Origin: Deltaproteobacteria bacterium | GTDB taxonomy: Bacteria > Desulfobacterota > DSM-4660 > Desulfatiglandales > Desulfatiglandaceae | NCBI GenBank assembly: GCA_019307645.1 | Contig: JAFDJF010000123.1 | Span: forward strand, 1 to 13,328 | Length of the DNA: 13,328 nt | Direction of reading: 5' to 3' | Shown here: in pieces, positions 1 to 6,740 of the stretch | Numbering within the stretch: the stretch's first letter is position 1 | Layout of the letters: every line of letters begins with the position of its first letter | Notes under the pieces: generated by a model | The model's input: the letters and a program-made list of their open reading frames with translations, nothing else | What the model was told of the DNA's origin: nothing | Databases searched by the model: none | Translations under genes and position numbers: made by a program

Positions 1-141
1 GTGTCTGAACGAAAACTAGGATTTTTCGTCAAGATCAAGGAAGATCAAAATTTTAACCGCAGGAATACATGAAGTATTTTGAGGATTAAAATTTTTATCT
101 GACGCAGATATTGGTGAAAAAGACAGTTTTCGTTCGGGCAC
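1..141 (+). repeat. Structured dispersed repeat, copy 1 (possible leader RNA)
   Basis: This noncoding block closes on itself: bases 1-17 pair with 125-141 over 17 positions, two of them G-U. Inside are a hairpin at 9-15/23-29, one at 64-68/74-78 with a 5-base loop, and one at 96-101/105-110 with loop ACG. The first hairpin competes with the closing helix for bases 9-17, so the two folds exclude each other. A related block occurs at about 11158-11290 in the same orientation, with a 20-base identical core (10-29 versus 11159-11178) and gap-free similarity from 60 to 114. It ends 24 bases before the start codon of the next gene. The left end touches the window edge, so the true boundary is unknown. 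It could be a cis-acting RNA or a palindromic mobile repeat; I do not recognise a named family. Confidence 0.7.
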
Positions 142-165
142 TAACTATACCAAAAGGAGCGATAA

Positions 166-426
166 ATGGCCTATGATTCAAACAAAGATCAGGTTCTCGA
201 TACCTGGGAAAACGAAGAAACAGGATTAAATATTTCCATTTACCGGTATGGTGAGGGGGAGGCCAAGCTGCAGATCGGGCCCAGGAGCTATACAAAACAG
301 GATGGTACCAAAAGGAATACAAAAGCAGGCCGTCTTTCCATTGATGACGTTCTCTGGCTCAACGAGGTTATCGAGGAGGTCAAGGATAAAATGAACACGT
401 ATTTTCTTGAAGAAAGCTCTGATTAG
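166..426 (+). CDS. Small conserved-type protein of unknown function (86 aa)
   Basis: The product is an acidic, soluble 86-residue protein with no signal peptide or membrane segment. The ATG is preceded by a good ribosome binding site, AAGGAG, at 154-159. The central part alternates short beta-like stretches (NISIYRYGEGEAKLQIGPR, about residues 22-40) and is followed by a basic turn (DGTKRNTKAGR, about 46-56). A C-terminal helix follows (SIDDVLWLNEVIEEVKDKM). This beta-sheet-then-helix plan, with a basic hairpin, loosely recalls the PC4/YdbC single-strand nucleic-acid-binding fold. That is only a resemblance and no diagnostic motif proves it. It sits directly behind repeat copy 1 and 78 bases ahead of the acyl-CoA dehydrogenase gene on the same strand, so co-transcription is possible. 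Confidence 0.75.
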   Translation: MAYDSNKDQVLDTWENEETGLNISIYRYGEGEAKLQIGPRSYTKQDGTKRNTKAGRLSIDDVLWLNEVIEEVKDKMNTYFLEESSD

Positions 427-491
427 TGGGGTCCATTCGAATTGAATACCGTCATTTTTGAACTGGTTCACATGTTATGAAAAAACACATT

Positions 492-496
492 AGGAG
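492..496 (+). promoter_or_regulatory. Ribosome binding site of the acyl-CoA dehydrogenase gene
   Basis: AGGAG stands 8 bases before the ATG at 505 and supports that start. The 78-base gap from the preceding stop codon holds no convincing sigma70 promoter or terminator, which fits read-through from the upstream small gene. Confidence 0.6.
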
Positions 497-504
497 AATA
501 GCTC

Positions 505-2124
505 ATGACAGAGCAGAAGAGATTAGACCCTGAAATGTTATCCATGGTCCTGGATACCATTGACAAGCTTGAAAAAGAAAAAATTACCGTGGAGGCCAAG
601 CTGGAAATGGACCAGGCCGGCATTTTTCCGGAAGAACTAATCCGTTTCATGTTGGGCCCCGAAATTGCGCTTCATCTTATATTTATTCCGGAAGAATACG
701 GCGGCCTCGGCGCAGGCTCGTCAGATATTGCCATTGTATCTGAGAGAATGGCAAAAATGGATCTGGCTATTGCCACAGCTTTTCTGGCCATATGCCTGGG
801 CATGGATCCGATCCGGGTCGGGTCAACTCCTGAACAGAAAGAAAAATATATCACCAGGGTTGCTGAGGAAGGTCTGGTGGTTGCTTATGGTGTCACCGAG
901 CCTGAAGCCGGATCTAATGTGCAGTCTCTGAAGACCAAGGCAGCGCGTGTTCTGGATGATGACAGTAATATCAAGGGGTATAAGATCAACGGACAGAAAC
1001 AGTTTATTACAAACGGCGGTGTGGCGGATCTTTACACCATTCTTGCTGATGCCCCGGATGGTCCCACTTTTTTTATCGTGGAAGGCGGCTCAGAGGGATT
1101 GATACCGGGCAAACATGAGGATAAACACGGGATCAGGGCCTCGGACACCTGTTCGCTTTCCCTGGAGGACCTTTTTGTGCCGGTGGAGAATCTGGTTGGA
1201 GGTGTTGAAGGGCAGGGCCTGAAACAGGCGAATGAGGTTTTCGGATATACCAGGCTGATGGTGGGCACGTTCGGTCTTGGTTGCGGAATGGCTGCTCTGG
1301 AAAGGGCTGTCAGTTATTCCAGGGAAAGGGTGCAGTTCGGCACCACACTTTCTAAAAAGCAGGGCTATACCCATAAACTCCTGGTACCGCATGCCGTTCA
1401 ACTGGAGGCGGCGCGGGCCCATATTGAGGAGACAGGACGCCGGCTGGATACCGATGAAAAGGATCTCCAGGTTGAGGGATCCATTGCCAAGTTTTTCGCA
1501 ACCGAAGCCGGTGATGCCATGGCAAATGACGGCATTCAGGCATTCGGCGGTTATGGTTACATGCGGGAGTATGAGGTGGAGAAAATCAAACGGGATATAA
1601 AAATCCTCACTATCTATGAAGGTACCAGTGAGATACAGCAGAGTATCATTTCGACATTCCGTTTGAGAAGCACCGTTCGTTCAAAGGGCGCCTTCTATAC
1701 GGAAATGGCCGCTCGTGTTGAAAATCTGCCCGAAGATTGCGGTGGCGCTATTTTGGCAAAGGCGCTGAGGGCCATAAACACTTTGGTGTTTAATGCCCGC
1801 AAAAATAAATTGACCAAGTCCCAGCATGTCATGTTTATTCTGGCTGAAATTATGATCTGGTGCGAAGTGGGAAATGCGCTCTGCCACAAGGCGGCTGTTT
1901 ATGAAGGCGGTCAAGACCGTTCCGTCGATTTCATAAAGGCCTGCGCACGGCTTTTTGTCAGGGAAGCCATCGAGAAGGTCTATTTCAATGGCATCAAGAT
2001 TGCCCAGGGTTGCGGCCCGATCATGGACGAAGCAATTGAAGAGTTGAATTCTCTGGATGTGGGCGAAGCAATGAAAGGCAGCCTCCAGGATATGGATTTG
2101 GTATCTGCAGAACTGGTAGCTTAG
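505..2124 (+). CDS. Acyl-CoA dehydrogenase with extended C-terminal domain
   Basis: This is an FAD-dependent acyl-CoA dehydrogenase, which oxidises an acyl-CoA to the 2,3-enoyl-CoA and passes electrons to electron-transfer flavoprotein. The usual order is visible: an alpha-helical N-terminal domain ending in IPEEYGGLG (about 61-69), the middle beta domain with the family signature VTEPEAGSN (130-138), and the C-terminal helical domain with RVQFGT (about 275-280) and QAFGGYGYMREYEVEKIKRD (345-364). The motif IYEGTSEIQ places the catalytic base at Glu372, the position used by short- and medium-chain enzymes. At 539 residues it is some 150 longer than the ordinary 380-residue enzymes; the extra part is a helical tail after about residue 385, as in very-long-chain-type members. 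Substrate cannot be read from the sequence, and no etfAB, thiolase or CoA ligase is adjacent. An inverted repeat overlaps its stop codon. Confidence 0.93.
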   Translation: MTEQKRLDPEMLSMVLDTIDKLEKEKITVEAKLEMDQAGIFPEELIRFMLGPEIALHLIFIPEEYGGLGAGSSDIAIVSERMAKMDLAIATAFLAICLGMDPIRVGSTPEQKEKYITRVAEEGLVVAYGVTEPEAGSNVQSLKTKAARVLDDDSNIKGYKINGQKQFITNGGVADLYTILADAPDGPTFFIVEGGSEGLIPGKHEDKHGIRASDTCSLSLEDLFVPVENLVGGVEGQGLKQANEVFGYTRLMVGTFGLGCGMAALERAVSYSRERVQFGTTLSKKQGYTHKLLVPHAVQLEAARAHIEETGRRLDTDEKDLQVEGSIAKFFATEAGDAMANDGIQAFGGYGYMREYEVEKIKRDIKILTIYEGTSEIQQSIISTFRLRSTVRSKGAFYTEMAARVENLPEDCGGAILAKALRAINTLVFNARKNKLTKSQHVMFILAEIMIWCEVGNALCHKAAVYEGGQDRSVDFIKACARLFVREAIEKVYFNGIKIAQGCGPIMDEAIEELNSLDVGEAMKGSLQDMDLVSAELVA

Positions 2125-2168
2125 GGCTCGCGCAAAAAGGCGAAGTTATTTTTACGCGAACCCTAAGC
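2119..2168. repeat. 14-bp inverted repeat overlapping the acyl-CoA dehydrogenase stop
   Basis: Bases 2119-2132 and 2155-2168 are complementary at 13 of 14 positions, with a 22-base A/T-rich loop. The left arm contains the last codon and the TAG stop (2122-2124). The right arm is followed by mixed sequence with no T-run, so it is not a standard intrinsic terminator on the plus strand. It may stabilise the mRNA 3' end, attenuate read-through into the helicase gene, or be a REP-like dispersed palindrome. Confidence 0.75.
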
Positions 2169-2193
2169 GCTGAATCCCTGCGTTGAGGTGTGC

Positions 2194-4914
2194 ATGGCAC
2201 AAAGAAGGTATTACCGTCGTCCAGCTAAGGCTCAACCCGGGAGGAAAAGGCGTGTTGAGATCAAGACCGGTTATGCCGACCCCAGGATAGATCCCGGGTT
2301 GAAGTCGGTTTTCCGAAAGATAGGCGTGCCCGAACCGGGGTCGTTCATACCTGATCCGTTTCAGCTTGAGGCACTGGAACTGATCAAAGACTGTGATGTG
2401 CTCGTTAGTGCCCCCACGGGCGCAGGGAAGACCTGGATAGCCTCACAGACCATCCATACCTATCTCACCAAAGGACTGAGGGTGTGGTATGCCTCTCCCC
2501 TCAAAGCGCTTTCAAACTCCATATACCAGCAATTCTGTCACGAGTTCGGCCGGCATTATTGTGGTATTTTGACTGGCGACCGAAAAGAAAACCCGGACGC
2601 CTCGGTTATTGTCGGTACGACGGAGATTCTGAGAAACCAGCTTTACGATGCCATGCACCAGGGGACCAGTATCCGGGCGGATCTGGTGATTCTGGACGAG
2701 GCACACTACCTGAGTGATCCGGACAGGGGCGTTGTCTGGGAAGAAGTGTTGATCTATCTCCCTCCCAGAGTAAAATTGCTGCTCCTTTCTGCAACCATCT
2801 CAAATGCCGAGGAAGTTTGTGCCTGGCTGAAGAATATCCGCGGGACTGCAAACAGGGTCGTGCGTGCAGAGGGCCGTCCCGTTCCGCTGGAAATGCTTTT
2901 CCTTTTTCCAGATGGTCTTATGGCCTCCCTGGGTGGAAAAAGGGGGCTGAACTCCAGTGTAAAGAAATATCTTTCTTCCCACCAGGCAAAACGGTGGGGG
3001 AGACCCGAAAAGATTGATTTTGGTAATATTATTAAATGCCTGAGAGAATTAAACCTGCTGCCGGCAATATTTTTTCTGAAATCAAGGACGGATTGTGATA
3101 GCGCTCTTAAAACATGCCCCCCTGCTAAGAGATCGCCTGGTGAGAGGAAACGGCTGGAAGAATCCCTCACGTCTTTTTTAAAAGAGTACCCGCACCTTGA
3201 AGGACACCGCCAAATAAGGGCGATTCTGGAGTGCAAGGTTGCCTCCCATCATGGAGGGCAATTGCCTTACTGGAAAGTCCTTGTTGAAATGGCGATGAAC
3301 AAAGGCTTTCTGGATGCCATTTTTTCCACATCTACAGTGGCGGCAGGCGTTAATTTTCCGGCAAGGACAGTGGCTCTTATTCAAAGCGATCGGTTTAACG
3401 GGCGTGAATTTATTGATCTCACGGCAACTGAGCTCCATCAAATGATCGGTCGGGCAGGCAGGAGAGGGATGGACCATATCGGATTCGCACTAATTATCCC
3501 GGGAATTTATCAGAACCCTAAACTCATTAATGAGTTAAAAGATTCCCGGCCGGAGCCTATCCTGAGCCAGATAAACATAAACTTTTCAATGACCCTGAAT
3601 CTTCTTCTGTCTCACACGCCACTTGAGGTCAAAGACTTGGTTGAGCGCTCTTTTGCTACGTTCCAGGAGATCGAATCGGAGATTTCTTTCAAAAGCCGCT
3701 GGGAACGAATGCTGTCGGATCTAAAAAAGACACTGCCAAAAGGAAGATGTGATACCGAGGACCCTTTTGAAGTCTCAGAACTGATTGAAAAAAGATCAGG
3801 AATCAAAAAGGAGATCAAAAAGCAGGAACGGCATTTTAGATACGGGCGATCAGTCAACGCGGCTATGGTTCACCTTGAGCCTGGCAGGCTCTTTCTTCAC
3901 AAAAATGGAAACATCTATGCATCCTTTAAGACCCTCACAGATCAAGGCAGATCTTTCACCATGGCACACGACATTAAAAAGAGTGCCGACAAGCGAAAAC
4001 ATCGGTTCAGGTTGAGGAAGATCGATCTGAATCAAATCGAAACCATTTTAGACTATCGGCTTGATATTCCAAAAGATTACACACCGGAAGCGTTGGATCT
4101 TCTGTTTAAAGGGATTGCGCATGAGGAACTGGCACCTCTGGACGTGAACAGCATCCATCACGAGGTATTGGACGGGCAGGGAGATGCCTCACAGGTTGAC
4201 AAACTGGAAAAAGGGCTCAGGTCCATGCCGTGTGAAACCTGTGAGCATTTGAAAGTCTGCCACGGCAAGTCCAGGAGCACACTTCGCAAATCGCTTAAAG
4301 ATTTTCGGTCAATGGCTGATCACATGGCAGGAACCGGAAGCGGGCTGTGGCTCAGTTTTAAGCGGCATCTGCGGTTTTTGAAAGAAACGGGTTTTGTTGA
4401 TGAGTTTGACCGGTTGACCCCTGACGGTTACTGGGCGTCCAAGCTGAGACTGGATCAACCCCTGGTGATTGCAGAGGCGATCAGAAAGGGTGCGTTTGAC
4501 GGCGTTTCACCGGAGATCCTGGCAGGAGGGCTTGCCCCGTTTGTCTGGGACAGGACGCATGAAACAGACATGAGATTGGACAGCGGTCTTGATTTTGTGG
4601 AACTTGAGGGAGCGTTCTATAGAATCCTTGATCACATCGAAAAAATCAGGAGCCTGAAGAAAACGCGTGGCTTTGATACGACCCCCATTCTGTTCTGGCC
4701 TGCTGCGACTCTCTTTATGTGGGCCAAAGGTGTTCCCTGGGAACAACTCCTGGAGTTTGTTTCTGTTGACGAGGGCGACATTGCTTCCCTGGTCATGAGG
4801 ACGGCGGATCACTTAAGACAGGTAGTCAATCTGAAGGAAACGCATCCGCGGCTTGCTTCTGTAGCTGAAAAGGCAATTGAACTCATATTGCGGGAACCGG
4901 TGTATATTGAGTGA
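2194..4914 (+). CDS. Ski2-like DEAD/DEAH-box RNA helicase
   Basis: This is a superfamily 2 ATP-dependent helicase. Motifs in order (numbered from the ATG at 2194): Q-motif DPFQLEAL (about 54-61), Walker A APTGAGKT (73-80), SPLKALS (motif Ia), LTGD and GTTEILRN, motif II LDEAH (167-171), motif III SAT (199-201), then in the second RecA domain STVAAGVNFPART (about 380-392) and motif VI QMIGRAGRRG (about 416-425). The C-terminal segment DEGDIASLVMRTADHLRQ (about 859-876) matches the end of Ski2/Mtr4-type helicases (DSHCT-like). A small cluster C680-x2-C683-x5-C689-H690 could bind zinc. An earlier in-frame GTG at 2188 is possible, but it overlaps the GAGG (2185-2188) that is well spaced for the ATG at 2194, so I prefer 2194 (906 aa). 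Role inferred from family: RNA remodelling or decay, possibly DNA repair; bacterial members are poorly characterised. Confidence 0.9.
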   Translation: MAQRRYYRRPAKAQPGRKRRVEIKTGYADPRIDPGLKSVFRKIGVPEPGSFIPDPFQLEALELIKDCDVLVSAPTGAGKTWIASQTIHTYLTKGLRVWYASPLKALSNSIYQQFCHEFGRHYCGILTGDRKENPDASVIVGTTEILRNQLYDAMHQGTSIRADLVILDEAHYLSDPDRGVVWEEVLIYLPPRVKLLLLSATISNAEEVCAWLKNIRGTANRVVRAEGRPVPLEMLFLFPDGLMASLGGKRGLNSSVKKYLSSHQAKRWGRPEKIDFGNIIKCLRELNLLPAIFFLKSRTDCDSALKTCPPAKRSPGERKRLEESLTSFLKEYPHLEGHRQIRAILECKVASHHGGQLPYWKVLVEMAMNKGFLDAIFSTSTVAAGVNFPARTVALIQSDRFNGREFIDLTATELHQMIGRAGRRGMDHIGFALIIPGIYQNPKLINELKDSRPEPILSQININFSMTLNLLLSHTPLEVKDLVERSFATFQEIESEISFKSRWERMLSDLKKTLPKGRCDTEDPFEVSELIEKRSGIKKEIKKQERHFRYGRSVNAAMVHLEPGRLFLHKNGNIYASFKTLTDQGRSFTMAHDIKKSADKRKHRFRLRKIDLNQIETILDYRLDIPKDYTPEALDLLFKGIAHEELAPLDVNSIHHEVLDGQGDASQVDKLEKGLRSMPCETCEHLKVCHGKSRSTLRKSLKDFRSMADHMAGTGSGLWLSFKRHLRFLKETGFVDEFDRLTPDGYWASKLRLDQPLVIAEAIRKGAFDGVSPEILAGGLAPFVWDRTHETDMRLDSGLDFVELEGAFYRILDHIEKIRSLKKTRGFDTTPILFWPAATLFMWAKGVPWEQLLEFVSVDEGDIASLVMRTADHLRQVVNLKETHPRLASVAEKAIELILREPVYIE

Positions 4915-5042
4915 GAGAAGGAAGTTACCACGGAATGGCACGGATAAACTCGGAAGAGAGAATCTTTCAATATTTTACAAAAAATGATGTCCGCGAAGCG
5001 CACCACAACCTTAGCTCACTTTAGTTCACTTCGAACTTTAGC
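4915..5042. other. Convergent intergenic gap with short tandem repeats
   Basis: These 128 bases lie between the 3' ends of the helicase gene (plus) and gltX (minus). I see no clear stem plus T-run for either gene. It holds the fragment CCACGGA...CACGGAT (about 4928-4946), which resembles low-complexity repeats common between genes in environmental bacteria. Its right end holds the three-unit TTAGCTCACT array listed separately. Confidence 0.5.
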
Positions 5043-5047
5043 TCACT
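5011..5047. repeat. Three-unit 10-bp repeat (TTAGYTCACT)
   Basis: TTAGCTCACT at 5011-5020 is followed head to tail by TTAGTTCACT at 5021-5030, and after 7 bases by TTAGCTCACT at 5038-5047. The third unit includes the gltX stop codon (TGA read on the minus strand from 5045-5043). The middle also forms a small stem, AGTTC/GAACT (5023-5027 with 5033-5037). Function unknown; probably replication slippage. Confidence 0.7.
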
Positions 5048-6452
5048 TTTTCTCTCGGATATGTGCAATTGCCTTTAAAAGTCTCTGAAGCACAGATTCC
5101 TTTCCCAGTACCTCCATGACCTCAAATATTCCGGGGCTTACGGTTTTGCCCGTCAGCGCCATCCTGAGTGGTTGTGCCACCTTGCCAAGTTTGATTTCTT
5201 TTTCTTCCAGAAATGGCACAAATGTTTTTTCCAGACCTGATTGATTGAAATCGGGCATTTTTTCAAGCCTCCCCTGCAGGTCTTCCAGTAATTCCAGAAT
5301 GTCTTTTTTCAAAAATTTCTTGTCGCCCTTTTCTTCGTATGTGACATCATCCTGAAAATAGAAAAGGGCATTTTCAGCCATCTCAACAAGGGTTTTGCTT
5401 CTTGCCTTAAGTGTACCGACAGCTTGTTTTACCTTTTCCTTGTCAAGGTTATTCAGACCTAGCTGACGCAAAAAGGGCATTACCTCGTTTGCAAGAATGT
5501 CGTCTGAGGTCTCTCGAATATACCAGGCATTCAGATCCAGCAGTTTTTCAGCGTTGAACACACCCGCAGAGGTCCCTACATTTTTCAGCGAAAATTTTTC
5601 AATGAGTTCTTCTTTTGTAAACTTTTCCTGGTCCCCATGGGACCATCCTAACCTGGCCAGCGAGTTGAGCAGGGCATGTGGCAGATAGCCCATATCCCGG
5701 TATGCCAGAACAGATGTGGCGCCGTGCCGTTTGCTCAGCCTTGTCTTGTCAGGGCCGAGGATCATGGGGATGTGGGCATACCGGGGGATTGGCTCCCCCA
5801 ACGCCTCATAGATGAGTATCTGACGCGGGGTGTTGTTCACGTGGTCATCACCCCTGATGATGTGATTGATTTTAAGGCTGATATCGTCAGCGACAACCGC
5901 CATATGATACGTAGGGCTTCCATCAGATCTCTTCAGGATCAAGTCGTCAAGCTCGTCATTGTTGAAACTGATGGGATCTTTGACCAGGTCGTTAAACCGT
6001 GTTATGCCGGACAGCGGGGTCTTGAGCCTGACTACGGAACCGGTAGCAGGACCGAGCCCGAGATCCCGGCATTTGCCGTCATACTTGGGTTTGAGCCCTT
6101 TGGCGTTTGCCTCATTCCTTTTTTTGTCCAGTTCTTCCGGCGTGCAATGACAGTGATAGGCCTGACCGGTTTCAAGCAAACGGTCAATGAAGGAGCTGTA
6201 AATATCATACCTTTTTGACTGAAAATAAGGACCCTCATCCCAGTCAAGGCCTAACCATTCCATTGATTCCAGGATGGCATTGGTAGCCTCGTCCGAAGAT
6301 CTTTCTTTGTCTGTGTCTTCGATCCGAAGAATAAACGTCCCGCCTGTCTTCCTGGCAAAGAGCCAGTTAAACAGGGCTGTCCTGGCGCCTCCTATGTGGA
6401 GATAGCCTGTGGGGCTTGGCGGGAAACGGGTGATAATCTGTTTTTGGGGCAT
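5043..6452 (-). CDS. gltX: Glutamyl-tRNA synthetase (GluRS)
   Basis: This class I aminoacyl-tRNA synthetase charges tRNA-Glu with glutamate in the cytoplasm. At 469 residues it has normal bacterial length. The Rossmann-fold signature FPPSPTGYLHIGGARTALFN (residues 10-29) holds the HIGH-type motif, and KTRLSKRHGA (about 236-245) is the KMSKS-type loop in its usual GluRS form. Other family landmarks are RIEDTD (43-48) and IIRGDDHVNNTPRQ (198-211). The zinc-loop region CHC (101-103) to YDGKCRD (124-130) keeps three cysteines, but Asp130 stands where E. coli has the fourth ligand, a histidine, so metal binding is uncertain. The ATG at 6452 is preceded by GGAGG, but with a long spacer of about 13 bases; no better in-frame start was found. 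Whether it is discriminating or also charges tRNA-Gln cannot be told; gatCAB is not in the window. Confidence 0.96.
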   Translation of the reverse strand: MPQKQIITRFPPSPTGYLHIGGARTALFNWLFARKTGGTFILRIEDTDKERSSDEATNAILESMEWLGLDWDEGPYFQSKRYDIYSSFIDRLLETGQAYHCHCTPEELDKKRNEANAKGLKPKYDGKCRDLGLGPATGSVVRLKTPLSGITRFNDLVKDPISFNNDELDDLILKRSDGSPTYHMAVVADDISLKINHIIRGDDHVNNTPRQILIYEALGEPIPRYAHIPMILGPDKTRLSKRHGATSVLAYRDMGYLPHALLNSLARLGWSHGDQEKFTKEELIEKFSLKNVGTSAGVFNAEKLLDLNAWYIRETSDDILANEVMPFLRQLGLNNLDKEKVKQAVGTLKARSKTLVEMAENALFYFQDDVTYEEKGDKKFLKKDILELLEDLQGRLEKMPDFNQSGLEKTFVPFLEEKEIKLGKVAQPLRMALTGKTVSPGIFEVMEVLGKESVLQRLLKAIAHIREKK

Positions 6453-6703
6453 GAGTAATATATGGCCTCCATAAAAAAATGGTCTAAGGTCAAAGAGTCA
6501 AAAGGTCGAAGAGTGATCAGTAATCAGTATTCAGTAAACCGTAATTAGTCCGGTTCGTTAGAGATGAATTCTGCATCAATCGATCCGTTGGTGCAACCGA
6601 TCAGTGGTTACTGGTTACTTTTTCCTTCTCTAACATACCGGGGATTGACAGACAAGGACGAAATTGAGGGCTTCCATGTGCTGAGGGTTCGCGCAGAAAC
6701 AAC
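6453..6703. other. Spacer upstream of gltX with low-complexity CAGTAATCAGT sequence
   Basis: This noncoding stretch separates gltX from the acylase terminator. It contains short imperfect repeats: GATCAGTAATCAGTATTCAGT (about 6514-6534) and GATCAGTGGTTACTGGTTACT (about 6599-6619). These look like slippage-derived intergenic filler. A gltX promoter must lie here because the acylase terminator is upstream, but I see no hexamer pair good enough to place. A plus-strand 64-codon open frame (6564-6758) runs into the terminator and shows no protein-like features. Confidence 0.45.
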
Positions 6704-6731
6704 AAAAGCCCTGACTTTTGACAGGGCTTTT
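6704..6731 (-). terminator. Intrinsic terminator of the acylase gene
   Basis: AAAAGCCCTG (6704-6713) and CAGGGCTTTT (6722-6731) form a perfect 10-bp stem with an 8-base loop. On the minus strand the stem is followed by a T-rich run (TTTTGTTGTTTC). It lies 10 bases past the annotated stop of the acylase and about 35 past the stop in the alternative reading frame, so it suits either 3' end. The stem is symmetrical and A/T-flanked, so weak activity on the plus strand is also possible. Confidence 0.85.
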
Positions 6732-6740
6732 GCTGTGGTC

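Noticed and set aside
2119..2168. Intrinsic terminator after the acyl-CoA dehydrogenase gene
   Set aside because: The stem is good but no T-run follows on either strand, so it is listed as an inverted repeat.
2754..3236. 160-codon open frame on the minus strand inside the helicase gene
   Set aside because: It is a shadow of the conserved helicase coding region, with no protein-like motifs.
5011..5047. Possible CRISPR or regulatory array from the TTAGYTCACT units
   Set aside because: Units are only 10 bp, three in number and irregularly spaced; slippage is the simpler reading.
5676..6218. 180-codon open frame on the plus strand inside gltX
   Set aside because: It lies wholly antisense to gltX, whose protein matches GluRS throughout; no ribosome binding site and no recognisable product.
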